The translations under genes and the position numbers were made by a program. Below, piece by piece: positions 16,971-26,049 of a stretch of 64,000 nt of DNA (within the stretch, counting starts at the first letter, position 1; each line of letters begins with the position of its first letter). The DNA is from Fimenecus sp052169395. Lineage in GTDB: Bacteria; Bacillota; Clostridia; Oscillospirales; Acutalibacteraceae. The stretch covers positions 372,001 to 436,000 of the forward strand of contig JBQNCN010000001.1 of NCBI GenBank assembly GCA_052169395.1. The letters are read 5' to 3'. Below the pieces are notes generated by a model. That model was not told the DNA's origin. It searched no databases and worked only from the letters and a program-made list of their open reading frames with translations.

Positions 16971-17240
16971 CTAATCAGGTGTTATTGCTGCAACCATAAT
17001 TCTGTCGCCAGGTTTAAAGTCCTTAACCATTGAGCCTACCTCTTCAACAACACCGCAGCCCTCATGACCTAAAATCATATCTGTTCTTTCACCGAGAGCA
17101 CCCTCCCAAACCGTATGAACATCGGAGGTACAAGGTGATAATGCCAAAGGTCTTATAAGAGCATCAAGCGGACCGCAAACAGGCTTTTCCTTTTCTATCC
17201 AACCCGTTTTACCTATTCCAAGCATTGCAAAACCTTTCAT
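16971..17240 (-). pseudogene. Zinc-dependent secondary alcohol dehydrogenase, N-terminal part
   Basis: This 89-residue fragment starts MKGFAMLGIGKTGWIEKEKP behind AAGGAG. It contains LSPCTSDVHTVWEGALGER and GHEGCG, with the zinc-binding Cys and His-Glu of the catalytic site. It stops at TAG 16973-16971, exactly where relatives have Trp in the sequence TPDWR. A TGG to TAG change explains the break. Other genes here end in TAG (for example ogt), so TAG is a real stop in this organism. With readthrough the protein would be about 346 residues, a normal length. Confidence 0.85.
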
Positions 17241-17264
17241 AATTAACTCCTTTTTATATAATAA

Positions 17265-17304
17265 AATATTGCTGATAATATTTTAACATAGAATCAGCAA
17301 TATT
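17265..17304. repeat. Perfect 12-bp inverted repeat upstream of adh
   Basis: AATATTGCTGAT (17265-17276) and its exact complement (17293-17304) are separated by 16 bases, between capA and adh. On the minus strand it is followed by TTTTATTAT, so it could be a weak terminator for capA or an operator/attenuator for adh. Confidence 0.55.
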
Positions 17305-17367
17305 GCATTTTTTTTATTGTTTTATCAATTAAATTTGTACAAATAACTCATATCGTTTTAATTTGTT

Positions 17368-18849
17368 TTAATTTGTTTTTATCCGTTTATCACTTTGTGA
17401 AGAACTGCTCTTTTCCGCAGTCGTTTCTACACTTGTCGGTTCCGTAGTAAGTTCCACATAATCAGTAGTGGTCATAAGTCCCGTTGTCCTTTCATTAGGC
17501 TTAATTTTTGGTGTAGTTGATTCTTCCGCTTGACCGCCAAGACCCGCATTAAATTCATCTATTCCCGATTTAACAAGAGAATCTGTTCTTTCCTTACTTG
17601 CAGTTGCCTGTTTAAGACCGTTTGAGATTTTATTAAGTCCAAGCGCATCTGGATTTGATAAATCATGAAGCGGCACAACCTCATAATGTCTTTTAGAGTC
17701 TGCAGTATAAAGATTTACCCAAAGCGGAATATAACTGCACGATTTAACAAAAACCTTACCATCGGAATTTCTGTGAAAAGTAAGATTAAATAAAATTCCG
17801 TCCTCGGTATAACCTCTGGAATCATCCATTATATTCTTTCGCTGATTTGAGATAAAATTTCCCATTGAATATATGCAAGGTACTCTTTTTCCATCCTTTC
17901 CTTTTATCGTCTTAAAAGGTTGAATTACATGTGGATGTCCTCCTATTATAGCATCCACTCCAAGCTCGGCAAGCTTTTTTGCGATTGTTTCCTGTATTTC
18001 ACTTTGTTTTATATTATATTCAGTTCCCCAATGTAAATAAAAAATCACTGCATCAGCACCGTCATTTTTCATTGCGACAATATCCTTTTCTGCAGATTGA
18101 TAAAAATCATTTAGTTTTGAATAATCAAAAACATTTATGCACTTTGAAACTTCAGAAGTTAAGGCTGCATTTCCATTTAATGATACCCTTCCGTTTTGGT
18201 TTATCACTCCGTAAGTATAATTTATCATTCCAATATTTATACCGTTTACCGTAATAATTTTATAATTCTTTTCACTTGATGAGGTTTTTGTACCGGTTTG
18301 ATCAAGACCTGCAGCTCTTATCACCTTCGCCGTACGGATAACACCTTCAGAGCCTGAATCTGCGGAATGATTGTTTGCAGTAATCGCCATATCAAATCCG
18401 ACATCCTTAAGACTCGGAACAAGAGAATCCGGCGTTTTAAAAATCGGAAATCCGGAATATCCTGTGCTTCCGTCCGCCAGAGTACATTCCATATTAAAAA
18501 CAGAATAATCCGCAGAGGAAACAACAGTTTTCAAATGCCTAAAGCAGCTTGAAAAGTCAAATGTTCCATCACTATTTTTGACAGAATTATATATAGGGTC
18601 GTGTATAAGAACATCTCCCGTTGACATAATAGTTGCTTCAGCCTCTTTTACAGTTTTCGTCTTCACATCTGAAGCATTTGCATTTGAAACCGCTGCACCA
18701 GTCATTTTTTTCTGTTTTGAAAGCATAACTTTACCTGTTATAAACATCCCGAATAAAAAAACAATTAAGAGCAATATAGAAACAATAAGAACCTCTGAAT
18801 TTGTTAAAATTCTTATATTCTTTTCAGGCTTCGGTATTTTATTTCTCAT
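17368..18849 (-). CDS. CapA-family metallophosphatase, membrane-anchored
   Basis: This 493-residue protein has one N-terminal membrane helix (about residues 17-40) and an external domain of the PGA_cap/CapA family, a calcineurin-like phosphatase fold. Visible motifs are STGDVLIHD, FNMECTL, ANNHSADSG, LHWGTEY, GGHPHVIQP and YSMGNFISNQ, which supply the expected metal ligands. The last 70 residues are Ser/Thr-rich and look disordered. Members take part in poly-gamma-glutamate capsule export or act as uncharacterised surface phosphatases. No capB, capC or capE genes are nearby, so a capsule role cannot be claimed. It lies 11 nt after the mreB-like gene. Confidence 0.85.
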   Translation of the reverse strand: MRNKIPKPEKNIRILTNSEVLIVSILLLIVFLFGMFITGKVMLSKQKKMTGAAVSNANASDVKTKTVKEAEATIMSTGDVLIHDPIYNSVKNSDGTFDFSSCFRHLKTVVSSADYSVFNMECTLADGSTGYSGFPIFKTPDSLVPSLKDVGFDMAITANNHSADSGSEGVIRTAKVIRAAGLDQTGTKTSSSEKNYKIITVNGINIGMINYTYGVINQNGRVSLNGNAALTSEVSKCINVFDYSKLNDFYQSAEKDIVAMKNDGADAVIFYLHWGTEYNIKQSEIQETIAKKLAELGVDAIIGGHPHVIQPFKTIKGKDGKRVPCIYSMGNFISNQRKNIMDDSRGYTEDGILFNLTFHRNSDGKVFVKSCSYIPLWVNLYTADSKRHYEVVPLHDLSNPDALGLNKISNGLKQATASKERTDSLVKSGIDEFNAGLGGQAEESTTPKIKPNERTTGLMTTTDYVELTTEPTSVETTAEKSSSSQSDKRIKTN

Positions 18850-18860
18850 TTTATTCTCCG

Positions 18861-19877
18861 CTATCTATATTTTCTTTCAAGGAAATATATTCCGTTTGCA
18901 TTGACCTCGTCCATACTTGCAAATGATTTTGCCGCACCACTTACAGTAGTATAAAAAGCATCTTTTGACCTAAAAGTTTTTATCCCCGTATTTTTTTCAA
19001 TATATTCTTTTATCCCGTGCAGAAGTGAAGTTCCTCCTGTTATTATTATACCTGTTTCTGCAATATCTCCCAAAAGCTCTGGCGGCGTTATTTCAAGCAC
19101 TTCTATTATACCATTGACAATAGAATCTACTCTATCCTTTATACATTCATAAATTTCTGTTGATGTCATTTCAAAAGAAATAGGCATGTTATCCAGCACA
19201 GATTTTCCGCTTACCGGATAAGCAAGTTCCTCAGTTCTCAATTGAGCGGACCCAAGCACAATTTTAAGCTGTTCAGCTGTTTTGGGGCCTATTTCTATAT
19301 CGTGTGTTTTCAAAAGGTATTCAGTAATAGCGTTATCTAAATCAATTCCACCGATTTTAAGAGTTTTGCTCACGGCTACATCACCCATTGTAATAACCGC
19401 TATGTCAACAGTTCCTCCACCCATATTTATAAGCATTCTGCCTTTTATACTTTTTTTTATTCCCATTCCTCTTGCCGCTGCAATCGGTTCTTCCATAAGA
19501 CAGACTCTTCCTGCAGAGCTTTTAAAAAGAATATCAAAAAAGGTTCTTCTGTCAAGACTTGTTGTTTCCGACGGTACCACCATCATAACATTGGGTCTTA
19601 ACAAACTGTTTTTTAAAACAGTTTCAATATAATATGTAAGCAGAAATTCCGCATATTTATAATCTGAAACAACTCCATTTTTTACCGGACGGATAATATC
19701 GGTTTGCTCGTCCACTCTACCATTTATATTATAGGTATCTTCACCACAGTAAACAGGCTCACCAGACTGCCTGTCAACCGCCAAAAGAGTAGGCGCATGC
19801 ATTACAAGTCCTTTTTTTTCAATATATATTGCGGTTGATGTAGAGCCGAAATCCACGGCAATATTTGGTCCTATCAA
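18861..19877 (-). CDS. mreB: MreB-like actin homologue
   Basis: This 338-residue protein has the actin/Hsp70 nucleotide-binding pattern: NIAVDFGSTSTAIYI (phosphate 1), MGGGTVDIAVI (phosphate 2) and IITGGTSLLHGI (adenosine). MEEPIAAARGMGI is the MreB-type connecting motif. In the family it forms membrane-bound filaments that guide cell-wall synthesis. It is divergent from typical MreB (no DLGTANTLV) and is not beside mreC or mreD, so it may be a second paralogue such as an Mbl-like protein. The start is TTG 19877 with AGAGG upstream, eight bases after scpB. Confidence 0.8.
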   Translation of the reverse strand: MIGPNIAVDFGSTSTAIYIEKKGLVMHAPTLLAVDRQSGEPVYCGEDTYNINGRVDEQTDIIRPVKNGVVSDYKYAEFLLTYYIETVLKNSLLRPNVMMVVPSETTSLDRRTFFDILFKSSAGRVCLMEEPIAAARGMGIKKSIKGRMLINMGGGTVDIAVITMGDVAVSKTLKIGGIDLDNAITEYLLKTHDIEIGPKTAEQLKIVLGSAQLRTEELAYPVSGKSVLDNMPISFEMTSTEIYECIKDRVDSIVNGIIEVLEITPPELLGDIAETGIIITGGTSLLHGIKEYIEKNTGIKTFRSKDAFYTTVSGAAKSFASMDEVNANGIYFLERKYR

Positions 19878-19885
19878 AACTGCCT

Positions 19886-20482
19886 CTAATTATTTTCAAT
19901 CTGAGTTAAAGAGAAGAAATCTACCTGATTTTCATCCTCTTTAACTGAAATTATATCATCACCTTTAGGAATTTGTGGAAGCTCAGATAAATCTGAAATT
20001 TCAAAATCTTTCATAAAAAGCTCTGTAGTTCCATAAATTAAAGGTCTTCCAGGTAAATCAAGCCTACCCTTTTCTTCAACAAGCCCTTTTTCAACAAGAG
20101 TATTTACGACACCTGAACAATCTACACCTCTCACATTTTCAATAAAAGTTTTTGTAACAGGCTGATTGTAAGCAATAACCGCAAGTACTTCAAATGCCGC
20201 CTGTGAAAGCGGTACACTACGCTTAACTTCAAGTGCTCTTCTGCAATAAATCGCAAAATCTTTTTTTGTGGAAAGCTGATATTTATTTCCAAGTTTCAAG
20301 AGTTTAAGCCCTGAATCTTCTTGTTCAAGTTTTTCTGAAAGATTTTGTATCGCTTGCTCCACATCTTGAGAATCCGCCATTAAAATTTCACAGAGCTTTT
20401 GAAATTCAACAGGCTCTCCTGATAAAAACAAGACAGCCTCAAGTGCCGCAAATAAATTTATTTTTTTTAATCCTTCACTCAT
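19886..20482 (-). CDS. scpB: Segregation and condensation protein B
   Basis: This 198-residue protein is the winged-helix partner of the SMC-ScpA complex that compacts and separates chromosomes. It shows the family start NLFAALEAVLFLSGEPV and the conserved LAVIAYNQPVTK and GLVEEKGRLDLPGRPLIYGTT. It follows scpA by one base, so both are made from one message. Confidence 0.95.
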   Translation of the reverse strand: MSEGLKKINLFAALEAVLFLSGEPVEFQKLCEILMADSQDVEQAIQNLSEKLEQEDSGLKLLKLGNKYQLSTKKDFAIYCRRALEVKRSVPLSQAAFEVLAVIAYNQPVTKTFIENVRGVDCSGVVNTLVEKGLVEEKGRLDLPGRPLIYGTTELFMKDFEISDLSELPQIPKGDDIISVKEDENQVDFFSLTQIENN

Positions 20483-20483
20483 A

Positions 20484-21224
20484 TTACTCCCAATCTTCAG
20501 CTATTTCCATATTTACTTCATCATTTAAAAGCTCTACCGATGCATTTTCACCAATTCCATCAACAAAAAGGTTTTTATTCTTACAAAGCTCTAAAACAGC
20601 TAAAAAAACAGCTACAACTTCAGACTTATCACATGCATCTGAAAAAAGTTCTGAGAATTTCTTTTTATTTCCTATTTTTTTAAATCCGGAAATTATCCCT
20701 GAAAATCTACTTGATACGGATACTATTTTTACAGAAACAAGACTTTTAAAAGTATCAAGTTTTGGTGGCAGATTGCGAAATTTCCTACCTGCAGCCGAAA
20801 TATATGCCGACATAAGTTCCGAAAGATTGTGCTTAACAGTATAAGTTTTATCAATTATAGGATCTGATGCCTTTCTTGTAAAAAGATCAAAACCTGTTGC
20901 CATTTTACTTAATTTCTCAGACGTTTCTTTTAAAAGTTTATATTCAACAAGTTCACCTGTAAGCTCTTTTTTCAGTTCCTCCGCCTCTTCGCTTTTTGGC
21001 AAAAGTGAGACTGTTTTCATATATACAAGCCTTGCCGCCATTTCAAGAAATTCCGAAGCAACATACATATCATGTTCTTTGAATTTTCTTACGTATGCTA
21101 CATATTGATCAACAAGACTTACTATTTCTATATCATTGATATCAAGCTTGTGCTTTGATATTAAATGCAGAAGCAGATCTAACGGACCCTCAAAATTTTC
21201 AAACTTATAATTTATTTCAGACAT
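20484..21224 (-). CDS. scpA: Segregation and condensation protein A
   Basis: This 246-residue kleisin bridges SMC heads. The N-terminus (YKFENFEGPLDLLLHLISKHKLDINDIEI) is the classic ScpA signature, and the C-terminal winged-helix part follows a charged linker. It begins just after the site-2 protease gene and is tightly followed by scpB. Confidence 0.95.
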   Translation of the reverse strand: MSEINYKFENFEGPLDLLLHLISKHKLDINDIEIVSLVDQYVAYVRKFKEHDMYVASEFLEMAARLVYMKTVSLLPKSEEAEELKKELTGELVEYKLLKETSEKLSKMATGFDLFTRKASDPIIDKTYTVKHNLSELMSAYISAAGRKFRNLPPKLDTFKSLVSVKIVSVSSRFSGIISGFKKIGNKKKFSELFSDACDKSEVVAVFLAVLELCKNKNLFVDGIGENASVELLNDEVNMEIAEDWE

Positions 21225-21225
21225 A

Positions 21226-21885
21226 TCACATAAACAAATTAAAAAATGTCACAAAAAGATAATATACCGCATTTCTAAGAAATGAAAGCGGCTTATCCAA
21301 AATACCGAAAAAAATTAAAATAAAAACACCAATCATTATAAAACTTTCATATTGAGACATTTTAATAACCCATTTTTCAGGTAAAATCGCTTGCCAAAGC
21401 CTTGAGCCGTCAAGCGGAGGAATAGGCAAAAGATTGAATACGGCAAGCCCGATATTGACAGTTGCTGCAAAACGAAAAAACAATGAAAATGCGTTAAATA
21501 CAATGGAAGTTCCAAGTTTTGTGAAAAGCATTTGCAAAAACACAAAAACAAAACCCATAACAAGATTTGAAAAAGGTCCTGCAAAAGCGGTTATAAACAT
21601 CCCTAATTTTTTCTTTTTAAAATTATCCGAATTAATCGGCACAGGCTTTGCATATCCAAATCCGACAAGAAAAATTAAAATTGCACCAAGCCAATCTATA
21701 TGCGCTACAGGATTTATTGTAAGACGACCCTGATTTTTAGCAGTATCATCTCCAAGCTTATGCGCTGCAAAGGCATGAGCCCATTCATGAATAGGAAGTG
21801 TGCAAAAAACTACAAAAGCCATTGCAAAAAGTGCCGTTATAATCTGTATTCCCGATAAATTTCCTTTAATAATTTGTATAAGCAT
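21226..21885 (-). CDS. Site-2 protease family membrane protein (M50)
   Basis: This 219-residue membrane protein has the metalloprotease motif His33-Glu34-Trp-Ala-His37 in a transmembrane helix and a second metal-binding motif, LPIPPLDGSRLW. It has about five to six membrane segments and no PDZ domain, as in the small YwhC-like M50 group next to scpA in many Firmicutes. Its substrate is unknown. It lies one base before scpA. Confidence 0.9.
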   Translation of the reverse strand: MLIQIIKGNLSGIQIITALFAMAFVVFCTLPIHEWAHAFAAHKLGDDTAKNQGRLTINPVAHIDWLGAILIFLVGFGYAKPVPINSDNFKKKKLGMFITAFAGPFSNLVMGFVFVFLQMLFTKLGTSIVFNAFSLFFRFAATVNIGLAVFNLLPIPPLDGSRLWQAILPEKWVIKMSQYESFIMIGVFILIFFGILDKPLSFLRNAVYYLFVTFFNLFM

Positions 21886-21894
21886 ATTTCACCA

Positions 21895-22737
21895 TCAAAA
21901 ATCCAATATTACGGTTCTGTCAACTTCTGAAAAATCATATATAATTTTACTTTCAGAACTCTTATCTTTAAATATATTAATTATATCTTTTGCCTGATTA
22001 TTACCGCATTCAAAAATTATTCTTCCGTTTTCATTCAATTTTAAAAGCCAATTTTCTTTTACAGCAAAATAAAAATCAAGACCCGATACACCACCGTCAA
22101 GGCTTTGAAGAGGTTCAAACAAAACCTCTTTTTGAAGTGTTTTAACTTCACTCCTCGGTATATATGGTGGATTACATACAATCAAATCCGCTTTCGGAAT
22201 CTTCTCATTCAAAGACTCAAAAACATCCGCCTTAATTATGTGAGTATTTTTTAAGTTGAAGTTATCATTATTTTTTTTTATATAACCTATTGCCTCATTA
22301 TATTTTTCAAACAAATAACAATCTATATTTTCATTATGCCCTGCCAATGTAAGACCTAACGCACCCGTTCCTGCACATAAATCATAGACAACCGATTTTT
22401 CCTTATCGTGCAAAAATTCATCCGCTATTTCAACTATTTTTTCAGTTTCAGCACGCGGAATATGAACTCCGTTTCCTACAAAAAAGCTATAATCACAAAA
22501 ATCCCATTTCCCAAGAATATATTGAAGAGGCTCTCCAGAAATTCTTCTTTCAACCTTTTTTTTCAGTTCTATAAACATTTTATCCGATATTTTTTTATCC
22601 GGATATGTTAACACTGTTTCTTTTTTATAACCTATATTTTCTAAAAGACAACGGGCTTCGAATTCATAAAATTCAATCCCGCCAAGCCTTAGTTTTTCTT
22701 TTATATCAGCATATACAGCTTGAAGCGTGTTAATCAT
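21895..22737 (-). CDS. prmC: Peptide chain release factor N5-glutamine methyltransferase
   Basis: This 280-residue SAM-dependent enzyme methylates the Gln of the GGQ motif in release factors. It shows YDLCAGTGALGLTLA (SAM binding) and CNPPYIPRSEV, the NPPY motif for glutamine binding, behind an N-terminal helical domain. prfA is not beside it. Its ATG shares its region with the stop of the DUF1385 gene, so the two are co-translated. Confidence 0.93.
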   Translation of the reverse strand: MINTLQAVYADIKEKLRLGGIEFYEFEARCLLENIGYKKETVLTYPDKKISDKMFIELKKKVERRISGEPLQYILGKWDFCDYSFFVGNGVHIPRAETEKIVEIADEFLHDKEKSVVYDLCAGTGALGLTLAGHNENIDCYLFEKYNEAIGYIKKNNDNFNLKNTHIIKADVFESLNEKIPKADLIVCNPPYIPRSEVKTLQKEVLFEPLQSLDGGVSGLDFYFAVKENWLLKLNENGRIIFECGNNQAKDIINIFKDKSSESKIIYDFSEVDRTVILDF

Positions 22738-23714
22738 TAAAGAGCATCATCCTCGGGATTATCCGTAATAACAGCCTTTAAAGAAGCAATTCCGCATTCA
22801 ATTATGTCATCCGTAGGCTCTTTTGTTGTAATTCTTTGCAGCCAAAGACCGGGAGCCGATAAAATTTTGGAAAATAGGTTATTATGCCTACCGGCATATC
22901 TTATAAATTCATATCCAAGACCCATAACAAACGGCAAAATCAAAAGCTTTATAAGAATCCATAACGCTCTGTTTATATTTGCAAGACTCGGAAAAATCAA
23001 AACAAGAACTGAAGATATGAGAATACTCAAAAAAATCATTACTATTGTAAAACTTGTTCCGCAACGCGGATGGAAACGAATTTGTTTTTTCACATTTTCA
23101 ACCGTAAGCGGAAGACCGTATTCATAGCAAGCTATCGTTTTATGTTCCGCACCGTGATACTGAAAAACTCTTTTTATATCTTTTTTTAATGAAACTATAT
23201 ACAAATAACTGATAAAAATCACCATTCTTATAAGCCCCTCAAAAAGCGGCTTAAACTGAGGTATAGCACCTTTTCTTAACAAATCGATTAAAAAACTTGG
23301 CAACCACATAAAAAGAAAAAACGCAAGAGCAAAGCCTATTATTGTCCCTAAAATACCGACTATACTCATTATCTTATCGCCTAAATGCTCTGTAAGCCAT
23401 TTCTCAAACTTGTTCATATCCTGCGAATCATCTTCCAGACCTTCTGTTGAGAGTTCTGCAGAACGAAGCAGATACTTATATCCCGTGGTTAAAGATTCAA
23501 CAAAACCAACAATACCTCTTATCAAAGGCAACCCAAGCAGCTTATTTTTTTCACGCCAAAGCTTTCTTTCATTTTTTTCTATTTTTATTGTCTTATCGGG
23601 CATACGCACTGCAAGCGCATCGCCTTTAGGACCTCTCATCATAATACCTTCAATCAGCGCTTCACCGCCTACTGAGGTTTTATGATAGTTATTTAATTCT
23701 TTATTTTTTGACAT
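22737..23714 (-). CDS. DUF1385 (YqhQ-type) membrane protein
   Basis: This 325-residue protein starts with the family motif VGGEALIEGIMMRGPKG and has AEHKTIACYEYG, FHPRCGTSF and at least four membrane segments. The family is widespread in Firmicutes and often lies next to prmC and prfA. Its biochemical role is not established as far as I know. It overlaps prmC by one base and follows ybbR by one. Confidence 0.9.
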   Translation of the reverse strand: MSKNKELNNYHKTSVGGEALIEGIMMRGPKGDALAVRMPDKTIKIEKNERKLWREKNKLLGLPLIRGIVGFVESLTTGYKYLLRSAELSTEGLEDDSQDMNKFEKWLTEHLGDKIMSIVGILGTIIGFALAFFLFMWLPSFLIDLLRKGAIPQFKPLFEGLIRMVIFISYLYIVSLKKDIKRVFQYHGAEHKTIACYEYGLPLTVENVKKQIRFHPRCGTSFTIVMIFLSILISSVLVLIFPSLANINRALWILIKLLILPFVMGLGYEFIRYAGRHNNLFSKILSAPGLWLQRITTKEPTDDIIECGIASLKAVITDNPEDDAL

Positions 23715-23715
23715 A

Positions 23716-25071
23716 TCAACCTGCTTTAGAACTTATACTTACTGTGTATTTACCATAAGCCCAAACTGAATCTACACCATTTATTTGAATTTTAACAGGA
23801 ACATTTTGAGTACCCTCAATAACCGAATAATTTGACAAATCTAAAGACACAGTAATTGCTTTTTCAGTAATTCCTGAAATTGCATGTTCACTACCGACTA
23901 TTCTTACTCCTGTAATTCCGTTTGATGTAATAATAGAAGTAAAGCCCTCTTTTTGAGCGGTTATTGATATATTTTCGGCGGGAATGTCAAAGGTTCTTGA
24001 AACAATCTTTCCAAAATTGGTATTTACCTTAAAAATTTTTATATTATCTAAAATTTTTACATCGGTTATTTGACTTGCATCAAAACTACGTTGTGTTTTG
24101 TTTTCATCAATTTCCATAAAATCAAGTGTTCCAACTGAAAGTGAAGTAATTTTACCGACATTTTCAACAGGAATACCTACATTAACACTTGCAGGGCTTA
24201 CAGAATAAACTGAAGAATTATTTATAAAGCCTGTGGGTGCATTCTTTAAGATTACTGAAGTTGGAAGATTTACTGCTTTTAAAACGGGAAGCGTCATTGT
24301 CAGTGCAGTTTCTCCCGTATTTATTTTAATAAACTTATTTTCTACAGTACTTTCAAGCGAAAGCGTAGGATTAACAGTACTTGTCGCCGAAAGTGGTTCT
24401 TTAACCATATAATTTGCAAACACTGTTTTAATTCCGTTTATATATGTCTTTGCTCCGGAAACAGATACTGTTTTATTTGAAAATACCGCATCACCAAGCA
24501 TAAGCCCTTCTGCAACAAGAGCTCCTCCGTTTTCAGTTGTAAGCTTTGCTTTCAGAGGAAGTTCCACTTCAGCAAATTTATCAAAATATACATTTATTGA
24601 ATTTTTAGAAAGCGACAATATAGAAAAATCCAGTTTTGAAGTTGTTTCCGCCTTTAACATTAAACTTTTATAACCTACGGAATCTACAAGATTGGTTTGT
24701 GCCGATATAATAAAATCAGTAGCTTTAAGCTGATCTATAACAAATTTTCTGCCTTTTATTTTTATATCAACCATATCAGGTGTTCCATCAGTAAATGCCT
24801 GCAGACCAAGCTGTTCAGGAACTGAGTGTTCAGTTGAAACATTAATTGGAACACCAGTTATTGTTCGCTCTACCTCAGGGCTTTTTTCAACCGCAACATA
24901 AAGCCATATAACAAACGCAAGAATAAACGAGAAGGCAAATATCACCTTATCATTATACAGTACCGCTTTAAGTCCTCTTCTACCATCTTTTTTCACTCTA
25001 TTAGGCTGTTTATCCAATGTTTCTTCAGGAGAACTCACATAATCAAGGATCTTTTCATGTTTATTTTTCAT
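23716..25071 (-). CDS. ybbR: YbbR/CdaR-type regulator of CdaA
   Basis: This 451-residue protein has one N-terminal membrane helix (VIFAFSFILAFVIWLYVAV) and an external part made of about four YbbR-type beta repeats. In Firmicutes YbbR (CdaR) binds and tunes the diadenylate cyclase CdaA. Its start overlaps the end of cdaA by 11 bases. glmM, the usual third gene of this operon, is missing here and replaced by the DUF1385 gene. Confidence 0.88.
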   Translation of the reverse strand: MKNKHEKILDYVSSPEETLDKQPNRVKKDGRRGLKAVLYNDKVIFAFSFILAFVIWLYVAVEKSPEVERTITGVPINVSTEHSVPEQLGLQAFTDGTPDMVDIKIKGRKFVIDQLKATDFIISAQTNLVDSVGYKSLMLKAETTSKLDFSILSLSKNSINVYFDKFAEVELPLKAKLTTENGGALVAEGLMLGDAVFSNKTVSVSGAKTYINGIKTVFANYMVKEPLSATSTVNPTLSLESTVENKFIKINTGETALTMTLPVLKAVNLPTSVILKNAPTGFINNSSVYSVSPASVNVGIPVENVGKITSLSVGTLDFMEIDENKTQRSFDASQITDVKILDNIKIFKVNTNFGKIVSRTFDIPAENISITAQKEGFTSIITSNGITGVRIVGSEHAISGITEKAITVSLDLSNYSVIEGTQNVPVKIQINGVDSVWAYGKYTVSISSKAG

Positions 25072-25936
25072 CCTTTTTTAGTTTCCTCCTACTTTTTTTA
25101 GTAAATATATTATCTATAAAATACTCATCAAGAATTTCACGCAATTCTTCATTTGAAATATTGCGCCTTAATCTTCCATTTTGCGCTACTGAAACAGCCC
25201 CTGTTTCTTCGCTTACAACAACTACCAATGCATCGCTTTTTTCACTCATTCCAATAGCTGCACGGTGTCTTGTGCCAAGTTCTGAACTGACAGAATTGTT
25301 TTTTTCGGTAAGAGGAAGAATACATCCTGCAGCAAAAACTCTTCCATTCCTTATTATTGCTGCACCATCATGAAGTGGAGATTTCGGATAAAAAATATTT
25401 CCTATTAAATTTGTGGAAATCTCTGCATCAACTACAGTCCCTGTTGAAGCTATATCTCCAAGTGCAATATCTCTTTCAAATACAAGTAAAGCGCCTATCC
25501 GCTTATTGCTGAAATCCTCTGCCGCACGGCAAACTGTATTAACCATATTATTCATAAGTTCAAAATACTGCTCCGCCGAACCTTTACCAAAATTAAAAAG
25601 TCTTGCTCCTCTTGAATAATTCCTACCCACACTTTCAAGTGCATGTCGAATTTCAGGTGCAAAAATAACAACCATAAGAATAAGCAGATTATTAAAAATA
25701 AAAGAAAAAATATAGGAACTCGCCTGCATTTTAAACTGTCGTATTAGTATATAAACAATAGACAGAAGTACAACTCCGCCCGCAAGCTGAATAGCTCTTG
25801 TTTCTCTAACTATTCTTACAATTGCAAAAATCAAAAGTGCAACAAACAAAATATCAAGAATATCTTTAACACTGTTAAAACTTAATATTCCATTTTTCAC
25901 CTTGTTAAACCATGAAGCAAAATTCAAATAAAACAT
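25061..25936 (-). CDS. cdaA: Diadenylate cyclase
   Basis: This enzyme of about 291 residues makes cyclic di-AMP from two ATP at the membrane, controlling potassium and osmotic balance. Three N-terminal membrane helices precede the DAC domain with its two diagnostic motifs, LHDGAAIIRNGR (DGA) and GTRHRAAIG (RHR). An in-frame GTG at 25942 would add two residues; neither start has a strong ribosome binding site. It is followed directly by ybbR. Confidence 0.95.
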   Translation of the reverse strand: MFYLNFASWFNKVKNGILSFNSVKDILDILFVALLIFAIVRIVRETRAIQLAGGVVLLSIVYILIRQFKMQASSYIFSFIFNNLLILMVVIFAPEIRHALESVGRNYSRGARLFNFGKGSAEQYFELMNNMVNTVCRAAEDFSNKRIGALLVFERDIALGDIASTGTVVDAEISTNLIGNIFYPKSPLHDGAAIIRNGRVFAAGCILPLTEKNNSVSSELGTRHRAAIGMSEKSDALVVVVSEETGAVSVAQNGRLRRNISNEELREILDEYFIDNIFTKKSRRKLKKDEK

Positions 25937-25968
25937 TTTCACCCATTAACTCAATATAATATATTGAA

Positions 25969-25997
25969 ATAATATCATAAACCACCTTTTTTTTCAA
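25969..25997 (-). promoter_or_regulatory. cdaA promoter
   Basis: TTGAAA (25997-25992), a 17-bp spacer and TATTAT (25974-25969) fit sigma-A. A near-perfect palindrome (25951-25967, TCAATAT around ATATTGA) lies at the predicted start of transcription and could bind a regulator. Confidence 0.55.
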
Positions 25998-26008
25998 TTG
26001 AATCAAAA

Positions 26009-26032
26009 AAGAGACCTATTAAAAGGTCTCTT
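26009..26032 (-). terminator. Terminator of the rpmG-rplA operon
   Basis: A perfect 9-bp stem, AAGAGACCT (26009-26017) with its complement (26024-26032), has a six-base loop and is followed on the minus strand by six T. It ends the operon after rplA. Confidence 0.88.
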
Positions 26033-26049
26033 AAAAATTTATAGTATTT

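Noticed and set aside
16971..16973. TAG recoded as an amino acid
   Set aside because: ogt, the histidine phosphatase and other genes end in TAG, and no pyrrolysine genes are seen, so TAG is a normal stop here.
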